A DNA stretch of 64,000 bases, from the NCBI RefSeq assembly GCF_019925205.1, contig NC_083568.1:10538393-10602392 (forward strand). Direction: 5' to 3'. Shown here in pieces: positions 16,384-28,030 of this stretch. The notes under the pieces were generated by a model, which worked only from the letters and a program-made list of their open reading frames with translations, had not been told where the DNA came from and did no database searches. How positions within the stretch are numbered: position 1 is the first letter of the stretch; each line of letters opens with the position of its first letter. The position numbers and the translations under genes were made by a program. This DNA comes from Metopolophium dirhodum (lineage: Eukaryota; Arthropoda; Insecta; Hemiptera; Aphididae).

Positions 16384-17086
16384 TATTATACTTATATCGA
16401 TATACATCATGTATATTATATTGTAAGGTATCGACGATGACGACGCGACGGGCGGAGCGGGGCGGGTTCCCACAACCTCCTATCAACGCAGTAATTATTA
16501 GGTTATCTAACGCGCGGTATCGCGGAACTCTGTGGCACGACGGCGACCAGCCTGCTCCGAGGCGGCGTTTTGTAGCAGGCGCCTAGTAATTATAGGTATA
16601 TACGCGCGTCGTATAATGATTTGACCCATATATTTTCGAGAACCTCTACGGGTCACTCGACGTAACCTACCTAATCTAACCATACCTGTGCATATTATAC
16701 ATGATACATGTTTCCCGCGATACACAAACACGTATTATAAATATATAACCCACCCGTGGAAAAACGCGTTTTTTTTTCCTCTTGAAGACGAGACAATAAA
16801 GTTTTAATAAATACTCGACGCGATCGAATTCGAACATAATAATAGGCGCAGCGGGTATGTAGAGCGACGACAACGGCGGAACGAGCACACTTTGAAAGGA
16901 TAGATCCCTACGGTCATCCAACGGACGGTTTGAAACGCGTGCCGGCCTCCCGCGACTTACAGTATTCACTGCCAGCCAACCAGCTGTCGGACGTGTGTAA
17001 TAAATAATAACAATATTATTATTATTATTATTATATGTAGGTGGTCAGACAATGATGGTGATTATTAAATAAGTATTAATAATGCA

Positions 17087-17094
<8 letters not shown>

Positions 17095-17127
<33 letters not shown>
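17095..17127. repeat. (GT)n microsatellite
   Basis: About sixteen uninterrupted GT dinucleotides. Confidence 0.95.
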
Positions 17128-17131
<4 letters not shown>

Positions 17132-19317
17132 ACTTATGTGCAGTTGTGTTCGCACGCGCCGGTCATCCGATGCCGATTTGATTGACGTCGCATTCATCGT
17201 GCGTTGCAGTATAATATTATGCTGGGACAGTAGATTTAATATTTATATTTAATATTACCTACCTTTTTAACGATAGACTATGAGGTATGACACGTGCACT
17301 TTGTAGACACCGTAATAATTGCCCATATCGCAAGTTTTTAATGATACCGCGTGGGTTTTCGAAGGCACTACTAAATTATAATTATTGTCAGCGACGAGAG
17401 TGAATTAAATATTATTATATTTATTAACTACCTACTTAATGTTCGTACCATTCAAATCCGGAGATCTCCCAATTGAAAATAAAATCTTATCTTGTAATCG
17501 TTTTTCATAATCCATAATTTCCCCGTTTATAATATTAAAACATTGTTATGGTAATATGGTCATAGATTAAGTAAAATATGTGCATTGTCTATAGGTACAC
17601 TATAATATTATATACTGTCGGACGTCAATATATATATAAATTATAATATGAGAACATAATATACCAGCTATGCGCCTATGTACATGGTTTTAATTGTGCA
17701 AACTATATATTTTATTACTACACCGCAGAGAGGTCAAGACTTCAACAGTGTATATAAAAAATACAGTTGTGATTTATGCGTTCGTCAATTTGTATGTATG
17801 AAAATGTCTAGTAAAAATATTATGATAATTTTCGAGAACAACTTACTGAAGTCCCTATTATAGTTATTGGCTCCAATAGCCATTATAGTATACAAATTAC
17901 AAGGTGAATAATGTAAAAATACCTAATACCTATATTAAACTAATAATATTTAATTTGATTGTAAGAAATAACAATTTTGCATAATTCATATAATTTTTTT
18001 GTTACAATTTAATATTTATATTTTATGAATTAAAACCAGTTTAACTAATTAAGTAAAGCGGTTGTCACAAATTGCTGCTTAATTCTCAGTAATCTGTGAT
18101 CATTACATGAATATGTAATAATTTAAAATTATCTAATGTTATATCGACAATGCTTTTACAAGTACTTGAAGTACCTACACGTTTTTAATTTTCCTCTCTA
18201 AATCCTTGAGCAACTTTTTAGTTATATTTTATAATACTCTTAATGAATTCCACAAAACAAAAATATTAATAGTTAATAGGAGTTAATATATATGAAACGT
18301 ATGTAACGTATTATTAACGTTAAAAATCATTTTATAAATTGTCATCTTCAATATTATTTTTTGCATATGCTGTAGCTCAAAAATACGAACACGACGTAAA
18401 AACAATGACCTCGCTCTCTTTTTTTTATGGTTTGCAATCTGCCCGTTGTCAAAAATGAAATTGGCACAGCATCACATACCACATAAGTATGTGTCGGACA
18501 TTCGGACATCTATATAATTGTTAAAACGTTATACATATAGGTAAATCCTAAACCTAATAGTTCAATTTTACAACTCTCAGGTTTTTAAAAGAACCACTTT
18601 GTTATACTTTTTGCAGATTTAATCATGGTCTATATGTTAGGTATAGTATCCGATGAAAGACCGTATTTATTACCTGCAGTGTACGTGTTATATATTTTAC
18701 AATTTAGTATTAACGATGATATAATAATATAATATCTTATTGTACAGCATTTACCAACAAAAGTTTAAATCGGATCAAATGTGATGAATAAGATAAATTA
18801 TGCAAACTTTGAGAATGTCATACAATAATTAATTACTGCATACACAAAAGTATGAGTAATATACCGACTAGGTACCGACATACCATGCGCGATATCTTAT
18901 AATAATTAAGTTGTCGTAACTTGCTGCGAAAAGATAGGTATAAATATAGATAGACCTATCAATACACCTTGTTTGACAAGGATGCCCAAATGGAGCAAAT
19001 TTTAAAATAATATACCGTCGTTATTGTCCTGTAAGTGCAGCGCATGACGATAGAAATAGAATAATTGCATTTCGCATTATCCAGTATCCACTGTATACAT
19101 ATCTACGCTTCAGTACGACGTAGGTACTATTTGATTGCAAACACACACACACGCCAGGGAATAAAACACTACACAATATGCTAATACAAATTGTCCATAG
19201 TCACGCGGTTCATTCGATTGCGGCACATTTTCAATTTTCACAACATTACTCGATTGACTCAATTATTTATTATTGCCGATGAAAATCAAAAACCTATCTC
19301 ATACCAACTTCTATAAT

Positions 19318-19348
19318 AGTAATAACTAATAACTAATAACTAATAACC
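19318..19348. repeat. (TAATAAC)n short tandem repeat
   Basis: Four consecutive 7-bp units, TAATAAC. Confidence 0.9.
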
Positions 19349-22300
19349 TACAGTATTAAGGTCAATACAATACATAATTCTGATTTTAATTATACTATGG
19401 TCTTCTCTACCAAAATTACAAACTACCGTTGGTCGTTACCGTCTTATTAGCACAAAATATGTTGAAATATTACGTATCGTCATTGTTTCCATATTAGGTT
19501 CCGGCACGGCGGCACGTATAAACACATGCGCGCACTAAGAATTCTAACCAATCGTCTAGAACTCTAGACTTTGTCTATACATATAGCGTAAAGATAATTG
19601 TTTATAAGTATAGTACGCACTAACGCGTTTTCAGGTGATGCAGTAACTATTATTTATAATGAAATACATTTCACACTTAGATATTTTAATAATTATTATT
19701 ATTGTAAATAGTGTACAGTTGCATTAACGATTAACTTTATTGCACTTATGTTTCTACTCACTGCCTACGTGACTGTACGAGACCTTTTAAAATACAGCTA
19801 CCTATACTAAAGCGTGTATGTATAGTAAACGACAATACGAAATCATATTTTACTATACTTTTTATGTAAGTATACCTACTTATTTGATAAAATAGTTTTT
19901 TTAAATACATAGCTATAGCGGGAGATCCATCAAAAGTTTAAACAATGAGGTTAGGTTGGAATAGAGTTACGATTGAAAATTGAACTATGAAAATTTGAAA
20001 TTTAAAAATTGACTTTACAAATTAAAATACATAATAATATAATTTACATTATACATATTGTAACAAGAATTTAAATATTTTTGGTAGTGACCTGTAACTA
20101 AAACCAATAACTGTACTTCTATCAACTTTTGATATACTTAAAAATGACTTTCATTTTCATTATTTTAATAGGCCACATTATTTACGAATTTATTTAGTTA
20201 TATTGAAATATCTTACCAGATTTCCCAACGCGAGAACTTCCCAATACTACAGTCCGGATACGTCCAATATTCGTCATATTTATGTCAATGGAAAGTATAG
20301 TTTAACTGAAATATAAAAGAAAAAAATTATTATTTTTATAATTCGCTGTATATTTTAGACAACAATTCAATATATTATTCTTAAAAATAATTGTCCTAAA
20401 TTAAAAAACATAGGTCTTTAAACTTGGAAAATGTACTTATTGTACTTTAATATAGTGTTCACATATTTATCAAATATATGTCTAATTATAATAATTATTA
20501 TTAATTAGTACATATAATATATTTAAAATGTAGGTACAGTTTATATTATTAGTTAAACTGCTATTATCGCACAGTTTCAAATCCCCTTTACATAAAATTA
20601 TAGTATAATTGAGACTTGCGTGATTAATACTTAAATACTTATATATTAGTTTTGTTTGTTTTTCAAGATAAGTTATTATTTTTATAAATTAACACATGAG
20701 CACTATGTAATTTAAATAAAATAAATATTCAAACATGTGTAGAATATTAACTTACGTACCTATATTATATTATAAAGTTTTTTTCAAATAGTTTATGTAA
20801 GCAAAAATATTATTAAATAAATATAAATTAGAAACAATCATATATAATTTAAATATATATATATATATATAAGTAAGTATAATTGGTATTTGGTATTGAA
20901 AAATCTAAAATATAAAGTAGGTAAACCTACCTATTCACCTATCACGCCACAATAACCTATGACAAGTCGGGGACTACTACAATGTACAATATACTATATA
21001 CATACTAAAATTTATTTTAATAACTGTAAATTTACTAAACTGTTTAATATCCACAACAGTTCCGACCCCCCTTGATCACTATAGGTACCTACAAACTCCC
21101 ACTTAGAGATCTTGTTCGGCGCCACTATACCTATCCGATATTAAAATAAGATCCATAACAATTTTAAGTATTGAATGATTATAAAACGGAATACGAGGTC
21201 GAATCAATTTCGAACGATATACATGGATACTTAATATAATGCCATAGGATATACAATTAATCATAAGGTTAGTTTCTCTATGGACAAATCTAAAAATGAT
21301 TAATCATTCATAGTAGACGGTTTTAAAATCACCTAGCGTATTATATAATTGTTCAATTTATTTATTTTGAAGTGAACAATGTTAAATTATTTATTATTAC
21401 ATACTAACCTACCGGCTACCACTTACTATACCCAATATAAATTATAATAGTGAAAACCATTTTTTTTATAACTGCTAAGTTTCATTAAACATACAATTTT
21501 TAAAACTAATAATTACAATTAATTTAATAACAAAATATTATACTATTATACCTTTAAAATTAAGGTGATTATTTTTATTGCATATAAGACATAGGTGTTT
21601 GGCAAATAATTAGCTTCTTTTTACAATTTCAAAAAAATAATGTTAATGTAAGTATATCCTATATAATAATTATATTCTATCCGGATAGGTGCTTATTTTA
21701 TTATTGTAAAACTAGTTGTCTTTCGCTCTGTAGTAATTAAATTTATTTCGATCAATATATATCTACCTACGAACAATATAATAGACCATAACATGATAAT
21801 CATAGATATTATAATACATCGATTACAGTCTGTTCTAGTTTATCTGGATACACTAATTTAATAAGTCGATTTTTTAAAAATTGTATATAGTTTATGTACT
21901 TATTGAGTATACCTTCGACTTTTGAGACTACGTTTTCAATATATTATTCTTGTTAGTTGTTATAGTTGGAAATATTAATATTTTTAATTTATCTAATGTA
22001 AATCTAGTTACCTACCTATATTTTTAATTTCATAATCAGAAACGGAATACTTTTCTTATATTTTGATGTATAAACTATAAATATCGAATATTGAACAAAT
22101 AGTTTTATTTATGAATAATCATCTATACCTATGGGTACTTAGTTAAAGAGTAAAATGGCAAAGTATACCCCGCTAAAGTAGTGTTCTAAAACTCAGTTCA
22201 CCATAACTTTAGGTAAGTAGTTTACTTCTAATTGTGAAACAATAAATATAGATTGTCATTTAAAAAATAAATAATAACCAGGATGTTATGGTAAAAGATA

Positions 22301-22679
22301 TATTTCAATTAGATTTATTTCAAACTAGAATTTTCGAAAAGCATTTTATATCAAAAACTCAGAAATTGACACAAAATTAGTTTAACGAGATGTATACTAT
22401 ATAGGTAATACATAATACATATTACATTGCACACAAAACGGTATTATGTAAAAATGTATAATATGATAAAACCGTTGACAGTTTTTAAAAATTAAAACGG
22501 AAATACCATAATATGTGTATATACCTAAATTATATTATAATTATTTAATATTATAGAAAGTGCTTACCTAGGTTATTAAGTATATGGGCACTCCGTCAAT
22601 GCGATGCGGTATTGTTGTTGATATATATATTATATTATTATACAGTATAATATGATGTACGAGTGTGCTGGATCAACCG

Positions 22680-23235
22680 TCAATCAATCTTCTCCGCGAT
22701 GTCTATGACATTTTTGTCGGATATTACGAGGCGGTGAGGCGGCAGTGAACGGTGAAAATTCGTCATGCGTTTTACGAAATTAAACTCTTTTATTTTTTTT
22801 TTTTTTAACTGTCGCGAAAACTATAACATACGAACGACTAATACGGGCGGGAACTATATTAATTAAAATATAACACCGTTGTCTCGCCAGCAAGCTGCAC
22901 ACACACACAACCTACACAGGCGACCAAATGTCGCGACGAACACGTTGCGAATGAATGATAACGAGAACGGCCGACTAATAATATATCACCGTTGTCTCAC
23001 CTGCACACGCGCACACAGGCACACACGCACACAATCTAAACGGGCGACCAAACTTCGCGACGAACACGTTGCGACTGATCACGTCGACGGACAAAAAAGT
23101 AAGGGTAACGTAAAAAAGCGGCGGCGGTAACGTCGTGGAAGCGCTGCCGCGTTGCCGGTCGGGGCCAATCGCATCCGTCCGCGGACGACGACAGTGCACC
23201 GGTGGTCCGCCCCTCGACGATTTTCCCGCGCGACA
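22680..23235. promoter_or_regulatory. CpG-rich island, candidate promoter or 5' exon
   Basis: About 550 bp much richer in G+C and CpG than the flanks, densest at 23030-23230. It contains an imperfect 113-bp tandem duplication and CA-rich tracts. A donor-like site lies near 23099 (AAAAAA then GTAAGG), compatible with an untranslated first exon running rightwards. The open frames (22879-23130 forward; 22975-23236 reverse) have no family resemblance. Transcription from here is inferred only. Confidence 0.35.
22874..23080. repeat. Imperfect 113-bp tandem duplication
   Basis: CACCGTTGTCTC starts at 22874 and again at 22987. In each copy it is followed by a CA-rich tract, then GGCGACCAAA, then GCGACGAACACGTTGCGA. 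The copies differ by scattered substitutions and small indels. Confidence 0.85.
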
Positions 23236-23724
23236 TTTACGTAAAACTATTTAGTATTATGATAAGGGCAGAGGACATAATATTAAAGTCCCAAAAAAGC
23301 ACGACATTTCAAGCATTTTATACACTGAAAAAACACTCAAATATGGTGTGGAAAAGTAAAAACTAAATTGTTTTCCATACCTGCTTATATTTAATAAATA
23401 TTAACAAAATAAATAGCATCTAATATAATATGCATTTATTTATCTATTTAATCTTACAAAGAAATAATTAAAAAGAGTTGCTTTTTTAAATTATTTGCGC
23501 TATAAACAAAGTAAAAAAATCAATTTAAATCTCTTGAAGATTCGTTTAAATTGATATATATGCAGTAAAATATAGGGCATAACTTTTTATAAATTTAAAA
23601 GTGTTAAAATCAAACCACAGAAATAATTAAAGGTATCCAACCTTCATAATAATTCACAGCATGTTTATAACTTATTTTATCTTTCAATTGTGAGATATAG
23701 CACATTTTTTGTATGTGATGTAAG
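23236..23724. other. AT-rich non-coding stretch
   Basis: No frame or repeat boundary was recognised between the CpG-rich island and the first hAT-like MITE. Confidence 0.5.
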
Positions 23725-23871
23725 CATAGGCGCAACTAGGGTTAAAATTCTTGGGGGGGGGGCTAACAAAACTATTTATTTAAAATAACCCATAAGAGGC
23801 TTATATCTAAATTAATAAGGAATATTTGTAGGGGGCTAATTCTTAGTCCCCCCTCACTAGTTGCGCCAATG
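23725..23871. mobile_element. hAT-like MITE, 147 bp, 8-bp target duplication
   Basis: The ends are CATAGGCGCAACTAG and its near-perfect inverted copy CTAGTTGCGCCAATG (14 of 15). The flanks are identical 8-bp duplications, GATGTAAG, at 23717-23724 and 23872-23879. An 8-bp duplication with a GGCG-containing end is typical of hAT transposons. The interior holds a poly-G run and a CCCCCC run that can pair, and no coding capacity. Confidence 0.88.
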
Positions 23872-23944
23872 GATGTAAGTGTCGAAATGGATCGATTCAA
23901 ATTCTAGACACCTATCTATCTAATTCTACATATCTTATTGTTTA

Positions 23945-24090
23945 ACTAGCTGTCCCACCCGGCGTTGCCCGGCCAAAAGTTACCCCTGCAGGTGAAATAC
24001 ATATGTATTACATAGGTTATTACATTAAATACATATGTATTACATAGGTTATTATATGTACTTATAGGTAATACATTGGCAATATTATAA
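23945..24090 (+). mobile_element. Retroelement-derived repeat, left part (interrupted)
   Basis: It starts ACTAGCTGTCCCACCCGG followed by CGTTGCCCGG, a start shared with the separate element at 29748. It includes two tandem copies of a 31-bp unit containing TACATATGTATTACATAGG. The continuation is at 28031, on the far side of the hAT unit that split it. The family name is uncertain: it resembles widespread insect non-LTR or Penelope-type remnants. No coding frame survives. Confidence 0.55.
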
Positions 24091-24098
24091 CTCATAAG

Positions 24099-24772
24099 TA
24101 GGGCTGTGAATTCATAGGAAAGTGCATTTTTATTTGGTGATTGTAAAACATAGCTTTGTGAGTACATAATTTGAATTATGTAATAACAAATCCATCTATG
24201 AAACTTTTATTTTGCATATTTTTGCATTTTTTGACGTTTTTAATTTCTTAGGTCATTTTTTCGCATTTTTAGGTCATATTTTGCTTTTTTAGTTCATTTT
24301 CTAGTATTTTTAATCAAATTCCGTCAATTGACTTGTTTGAAAACATTTTTTTTTTATTTTACACGGGCTGTATATATTATGTCAAATTTATATTTTATTA
24401 AATAATATTTTACACAAGTCACACGCTATATACGGGTTAGGTAAAGATAACGATTCGATATAATAAGGCAATTGCTAGACAACTAGATAACTTAGATAAG
24501 TTATTGTGGTACCTATTCGGCGTTCGCGAGTGTACAGTGAAGTGTGTTAACAGTAAAATGCCGAAATCAAAACCGCTTTTCTCATCAACATTACGAAAGT
24601 AAGTCAATGAATTTGGCGGTGATATTTTTAGTACAGATGGTACAATATTATACTATAATTTTTGGCATTTTATATTCCTTTTTTTTTGCATTTTAAGTGC
24701 ATATTTTATTGCATATTTTTGACATTTTTAATGCATTTTTTAAGGTTTTTAGTGCATTAAATTCACAGCCCT
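24099..24772 (+). mobile_element. Internally deleted hAT copy inside the composite unit
   Basis: This 674-bp piece has both terminal repeats (TAGGGCTGTGAATT and its inverse) and subterminal GCATTTTT/TTTGCAT-rich DNA. Between them is the start of a transposase frame that breaks off directly into the right end at about 24655. It therefore looks like a non-autonomous deletion derivative. The 8 bp after it (TTGATAAA) do not match the left flank, so these ends did not generate the present insertion. Confidence 0.65.
24558..24655 (+). pseudogene. hAT transposase N-terminal remnant
   Basis: From an ATG at 24558 the frame reads MPKSKPLFSSTLRK, then a stop, then VNEFGGDIFSTDGTILY. The pattern Asn-Glu-Phe-Gly-Gly-Asp-Ile-Phe-Ser-Thr-Asp-Gly recalls the start of the N-terminal zinc-binding region of CGBP1-like hAT proteins. 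The stop (TAA at about 24600) is where a Tyr codon would be expected. The Cys/His ligands that should follow are deleted, and the sequence passes directly into the transposon right end. Non-functional. Family assignment rests on memory of the motif only. Confidence 0.55.
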
Positions 24773-25354
24773 ATTGATAAAATTATAACACAAACATTGT
24801 AAAGAAGGGTATCCATAAAATAAATTTCTTGTTTTATTAAGCTATATTATGGATTTTGAGTATACAGGGAGAAATGTGTAAGTTATGTTCGGTTGTGTAT
24901 TTTATTATAAAGGTGTTTTATGCCCATTACCCATACATCTATTTACCAAGTGTAAATTCCACTGCACACTGGTATCCACAATATAAAATAAATACATTAA
25001 AACCTACACATAGTTCGTCAAAAATAGTAACAATATTGTGATATTTTCATACAAGTGACATATTAAATAAATTATACAAATATTCTACATTTTTTGCCCC
25101 AACTTGAGGTATAATATTATTATATCAATAATGGTCTTTAGAAAAATTAACGCGCTCGAAATTCTAATGCTGCGGGCCGACGAGAACGATAAACATATTA
25201 CTAGCCGGCTAGTAGTAATACATGTCGTCGTCGTCGTCTGGGAGATTTTCTCGGAGATCGGTCTCTGTGTTGGACGATTTGTATTTAGCTCATTAGCAAT
25301 TCTCGATTAAATCCCAACGTACACGTATACATATTATCTTCGCTCAAACAAAAG

Positions 25355-26056
25355 ATGGCAACTAACTATTATAACATCTTGCTCGAAATCTTAGAAGACA
25401 TTGTTGTCAACATTATGGATGGCACTTACGCTGACGAAACAGACGAATATCTCGTGGGTTTAGTTACCCTTCTTCTGTCTGCCATTGATTCGGGCGCTAC
25501 TACTGCGAGTGGCGACGATCAGACCCCGGAGTCGGAGCCTGAAGGACAAAATCCGATTCTTGGAGGCGCAGATGGACAGGAGTTCGACGAAGACGCCGAG
25601 GAGTCCGTCTCCTTGCACAGTGATGGATTGCCGAGCGGCGATGCGCTGTCATCTGCAGCAGAGTCGGAGCTTGCTCCGATCCCAGAGGCAGCACCGCTCG
25701 ACAACAACACCACTGTCCAGGAAGACGACAATTCGAAAATTTCGGAAGCAGAAGAGAACCATTCCGTTCTGTTGGCGAGCAGCTGTACGTCGTCGTGTGG
25801 GGACGCGCCGTCCTCGGAGTCGTGGCCTGTCGATCCCACTCCGACTCCTGAGGGCGGACCGCTCGACGACGTTTTGCGTACAGAAGACGTGTTGGATGAG
25901 AAAATTGAGCCGGCCAGGGGTATAGTTGTAAAAAATAGTCTTGGTGAGCTGGTCGGTTGGCTGGACCCGGCAGCAGCACCCGGAAAAATCGATCCACCTC
26001 GTACGAGGTGGAAAAGCATGAGACGCTTCTTCCGGGCTCTGTGCTGCTGCCGATGA
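25355..26056 (+). CDS. Orphan acidic, disordered protein with basic Cys-rich C-terminus
   Basis: An uninterrupted 233-codon frame, GC-rich in an AT-rich setting. The ATG at 25355 has a good context (AAAAG-ATG-G). Residues 1-45 are hydrophobic and Leu/Ile/Val-rich, with scattered acidic residues, and may form helices. Residues about 46-185 are acidic and rich in Ser, Pro, Glu and Asp, hence probably disordered. The last 20 are basic and end WKSMRRFFRALCCCR, where the Cys cluster is a plausible lipid-attachment or metal site. There is no signal peptide and no domain I recognise. It lies inside the composite hAT unit (24099-28022). A related WKxxRRF ending occurs in the gene at 38106. It could be a captured host gene, a lineage-specific gene or a chance frame; Ser/acidic bias without low-complexity DNA favours real coding. 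A candidate AATAAA lies near 27273. Confidence 0.55.
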   Translation: MATNYYNILLEILEDIVVNIMDGTYADETDEYLVGLVTLLLSAIDSGATTASGDDQTPESEPEGQNPILGGADGQEFDEDAEESVSLHSDGLPSGDALSSAAESELAPIPEAAPLDNNTTVQEDDNSKISEAEENHSVLLASSCTSSCGDAPSSESWPVDPTPTPEGGPLDDVLRTEDVLDEKIEPARGIVVKNSLGELVGWLDPAAAPGKIDPPRTRWKSMRRFFRALCCCR

Positions 26057-27010
26057 GAACCCGTCCGCAACTCACCCCTTGGCCGTAGACGACGGGCAGG
26101 ATGACGGCGACACAGAGGAGGGGAGGATGTGAGAAAGAGCACGGACGGTGCGCGGCGGTAAGTCACCCACGCACGTTCTCCGGTCACCCGCGGCGCGACG
26201 GGTTGTTCGCGGGTGTAGCGCGCTCGGTCGTCTTTGACGCGCGAGACCCTCTGGCGGCTCGGCGAGCGCCCGGCTGCAGTTACTGTCACGTGGAGCGGCG
26301 GCGGCGACGGACGACGGCGACGACACAGCGGCTAGTAGTAAAGGTACCAGCGCGGGCAACAATTCCGCCCCGACGGTACACCGACGATGACGACGGCGAT
26401 GGCGACTCGGTACGTCGGCAGCGGCGGAGACCTTGGCACGGGGTGAGTGGTATGGAGATTTGCGTGCTAGGAACACGGGGACGTCAGCGTCGCCGGATCC
26501 AAGGAAACTTAACGGTTTCAGGGTCTGGCGGCACGCGACTTCACCACCGCGGCGGCGGAACGAAGAAGCGGCCGAAGGGACAACGTCAGGGCGAAAATTA
26601 CCGAGAGTTGAGGATCGCGCTGCGGTCCGCTGACTCTCGCCTTTTCGACCCACGGTAATACCACATTGGCCGCTTCGCTCGTCTCTGCCGGTTCCGCAGC
26701 ACAAAATCTCGATTCACTCGCTCTGTGTCTTGGTCTTCGCCGTCCGTCGGCAGAGTCGTCGCGCCGTCGACCGTCAACGCGCACAACATCGCGCACTATA
26801 CTATACTATAACATCGCTGCTGTTCGTCGCCGACATCCGTGGTCGCTCCGCGGTCGGATCGGTTTGGCCTCGCCGGCTGAGCAAGGTCGTCAAGCGTCCG
26901 AGCAAACGCGCCTGCGACATACTCGGCAACCCGCGGGACAAGTCGTGAGAACGTGCAGAGGTGACCAGTGGCCAATAACATTGCATATATCCGCACCAAA
27001 ATTCGCCATC
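26057..27010. other. GC-rich stretch downstream of the orphan gene
   Basis: Nearly 1 kb at high G+C continues past the stop at 26056. Long frames exist on both strands, but all are Arg/Ser/Ala/Pro-rich and overlap one another, as expected from GC-rich DNA. Splice-like sites are present on the plus strand: a donor GTAAGT at 26158, an acceptor TTTCAG ending 26521 and a donor GTAATA at 26654. It may therefore be a spliced 3' untranslated region or further exons. No protein is called. Confidence 0.4.
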
Positions 27011-27679
27011 TTGCATCCTCTCCCCCTTGTTGATTGTGTCCTGCCCGACGTATTTTTTTTTCTTTTTATTTCTTTAAATTATTTCAAATTGTCTAATTGT
27101 TCATATATTGTAAATTTCGATTTTTTTTTTCTTATTCTCGGTCCTTTTGATATTATGAACATTTAATATATTATTGATAGCCAATGTGCTAATTTTTTTC
27201 AATCAAAATACTATTTCTATTTTGAAAAATATTGTTTATACATTTTAGTATTATTTTTTGTTTTTGTTATTAATAAATAAATTTTGTGAAAACAAAAAAA
27301 TATTGTTTCTTTTTTTTTCGTTTTGTCGAGTGTATACCTAATCAATTGTTACAGATTTAACGACTAAAAAATCGTTAAAATATATAATTTAAATAAAAAA
27401 TTCGTTAGTTAATTATAAAGAGTATAAACGTAGTATAAACTCTACACGGATATTATAATACGTACCAAGAAATATTTAAGCCATCAAACACTAAAGGAGA
27501 CGAAAACTGTTGAATAAATCATAAAATAACGCATTACACCGCGGCGGGAACGACATGGACAGTTTTATAAACTATACTATACGAGGGTTCTAAATAACAA
27601 TATGTATTTGTAGAACGTGCGAACGTTAATATAGTCGAATAGTATATAGTTAATACAAAATAATTTTAAAAAAGGTGGA

Positions 27680-27810
27680 TAAGTGGATGTCGCTCTGCTG
27701 TACAGTAGGTTACAAGTGGGTCACTGTAATGGATGGTGTTAAATTCGAATTTTTTTATATGTTTCAGGTGAATAGCATTAACTTAATGCAAATGTAAATT
27801 CAAATTCAAT
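27680..27810 (+). repeat. Interspersed aphid-type repeat, short copy
   Basis: It contains GTGGATGTCGCTCTGCTGTA followed by a CAGTAGGTTACAAGTGGG-like segment. Related segments occur at about 43810-43910 in the same orientation and inverted at about 37380-37450 and 44110-44190. It lies within the composite hAT unit. Confidence 0.7.
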
Positions 27811-28030
27811 CAACATTTTTATTATTATTTTTTTTTTTTAAATAAACACTTTTTTGTAATAATGTTTAATATCCTGTACCCAATATTAATATAAATTTTA
27901 TACTATAATTTTTGGCATTTTATACTCCTTTTTTTTTTGCATTTTAAGTGCATATTTTGCATTTTAAGTGCATATTTTTGACATTTTATAAGGTTTTTTA
28001 GTGCATTAAATTCACAGCCCTACTCATAAG

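Larger units (their letters stand above)
13621..22670. other. AT-rich non-coding stretch
   Basis: It holds microsatellites, modestly GC-rich patches at about 14060-14500, 16240-16720 and 16840-17200, and no reading frame with convincing protein character. The frame at 16122-16586 has a run of about seven Ile-Tyr pairs from a TA repeat and a low-complexity Arg-rich end, so it is not called. No transposon with clear ends was seen here. Confidence 0.5.
24099..28022. mobile_element. Composite hAT-type transposon carrying a gene-bearing segment
   Basis: The left terminus TAGGGCTGTGAATT (24099) is exactly inverted at the right terminus AATTCACAGCCCTA (ending 28022). The unit is flanked by identical 8-bp duplications, CTCATAAG, at 24091-24098 and 28023-28030, so the full 3924 bp appears to have inserted as one event. 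The host site is itself a retroelement repeat that resumes at 28031. A second copy of the right end, about 130 bp and nearly identical, lies inside (ending 24772) and has no matching duplication. Between the two right ends sit about 3.1 kb, including the GC-rich orphan gene at 25355. Family knowledge: 8-bp duplications are typical of hAT. Inference: the outer ends mobilised captured DNA. Confidence 0.75.

Noticed and set aside
25104..25310. 68-residue frame just upstream of the 25355 gene
   Set aside because: Relies on a non-ATG start, hydrophobic low-complexity stretch over a GTC repeat, no support as an exon.
25500..26289. Long minus-strand frames antisense to the 25355 gene
   Set aside because: They are shadows of the plus-strand frame; composition is less protein-like than the acidic/Ser sense product.
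26072..26704. 210-residue minus-strand frame in the GC-rich stretch
   Set aside because: Arg/Ser/Ala/Pro-rich, overlaps several other long frames in both strands, no motif; expected from GC-rich DNA with few stops.
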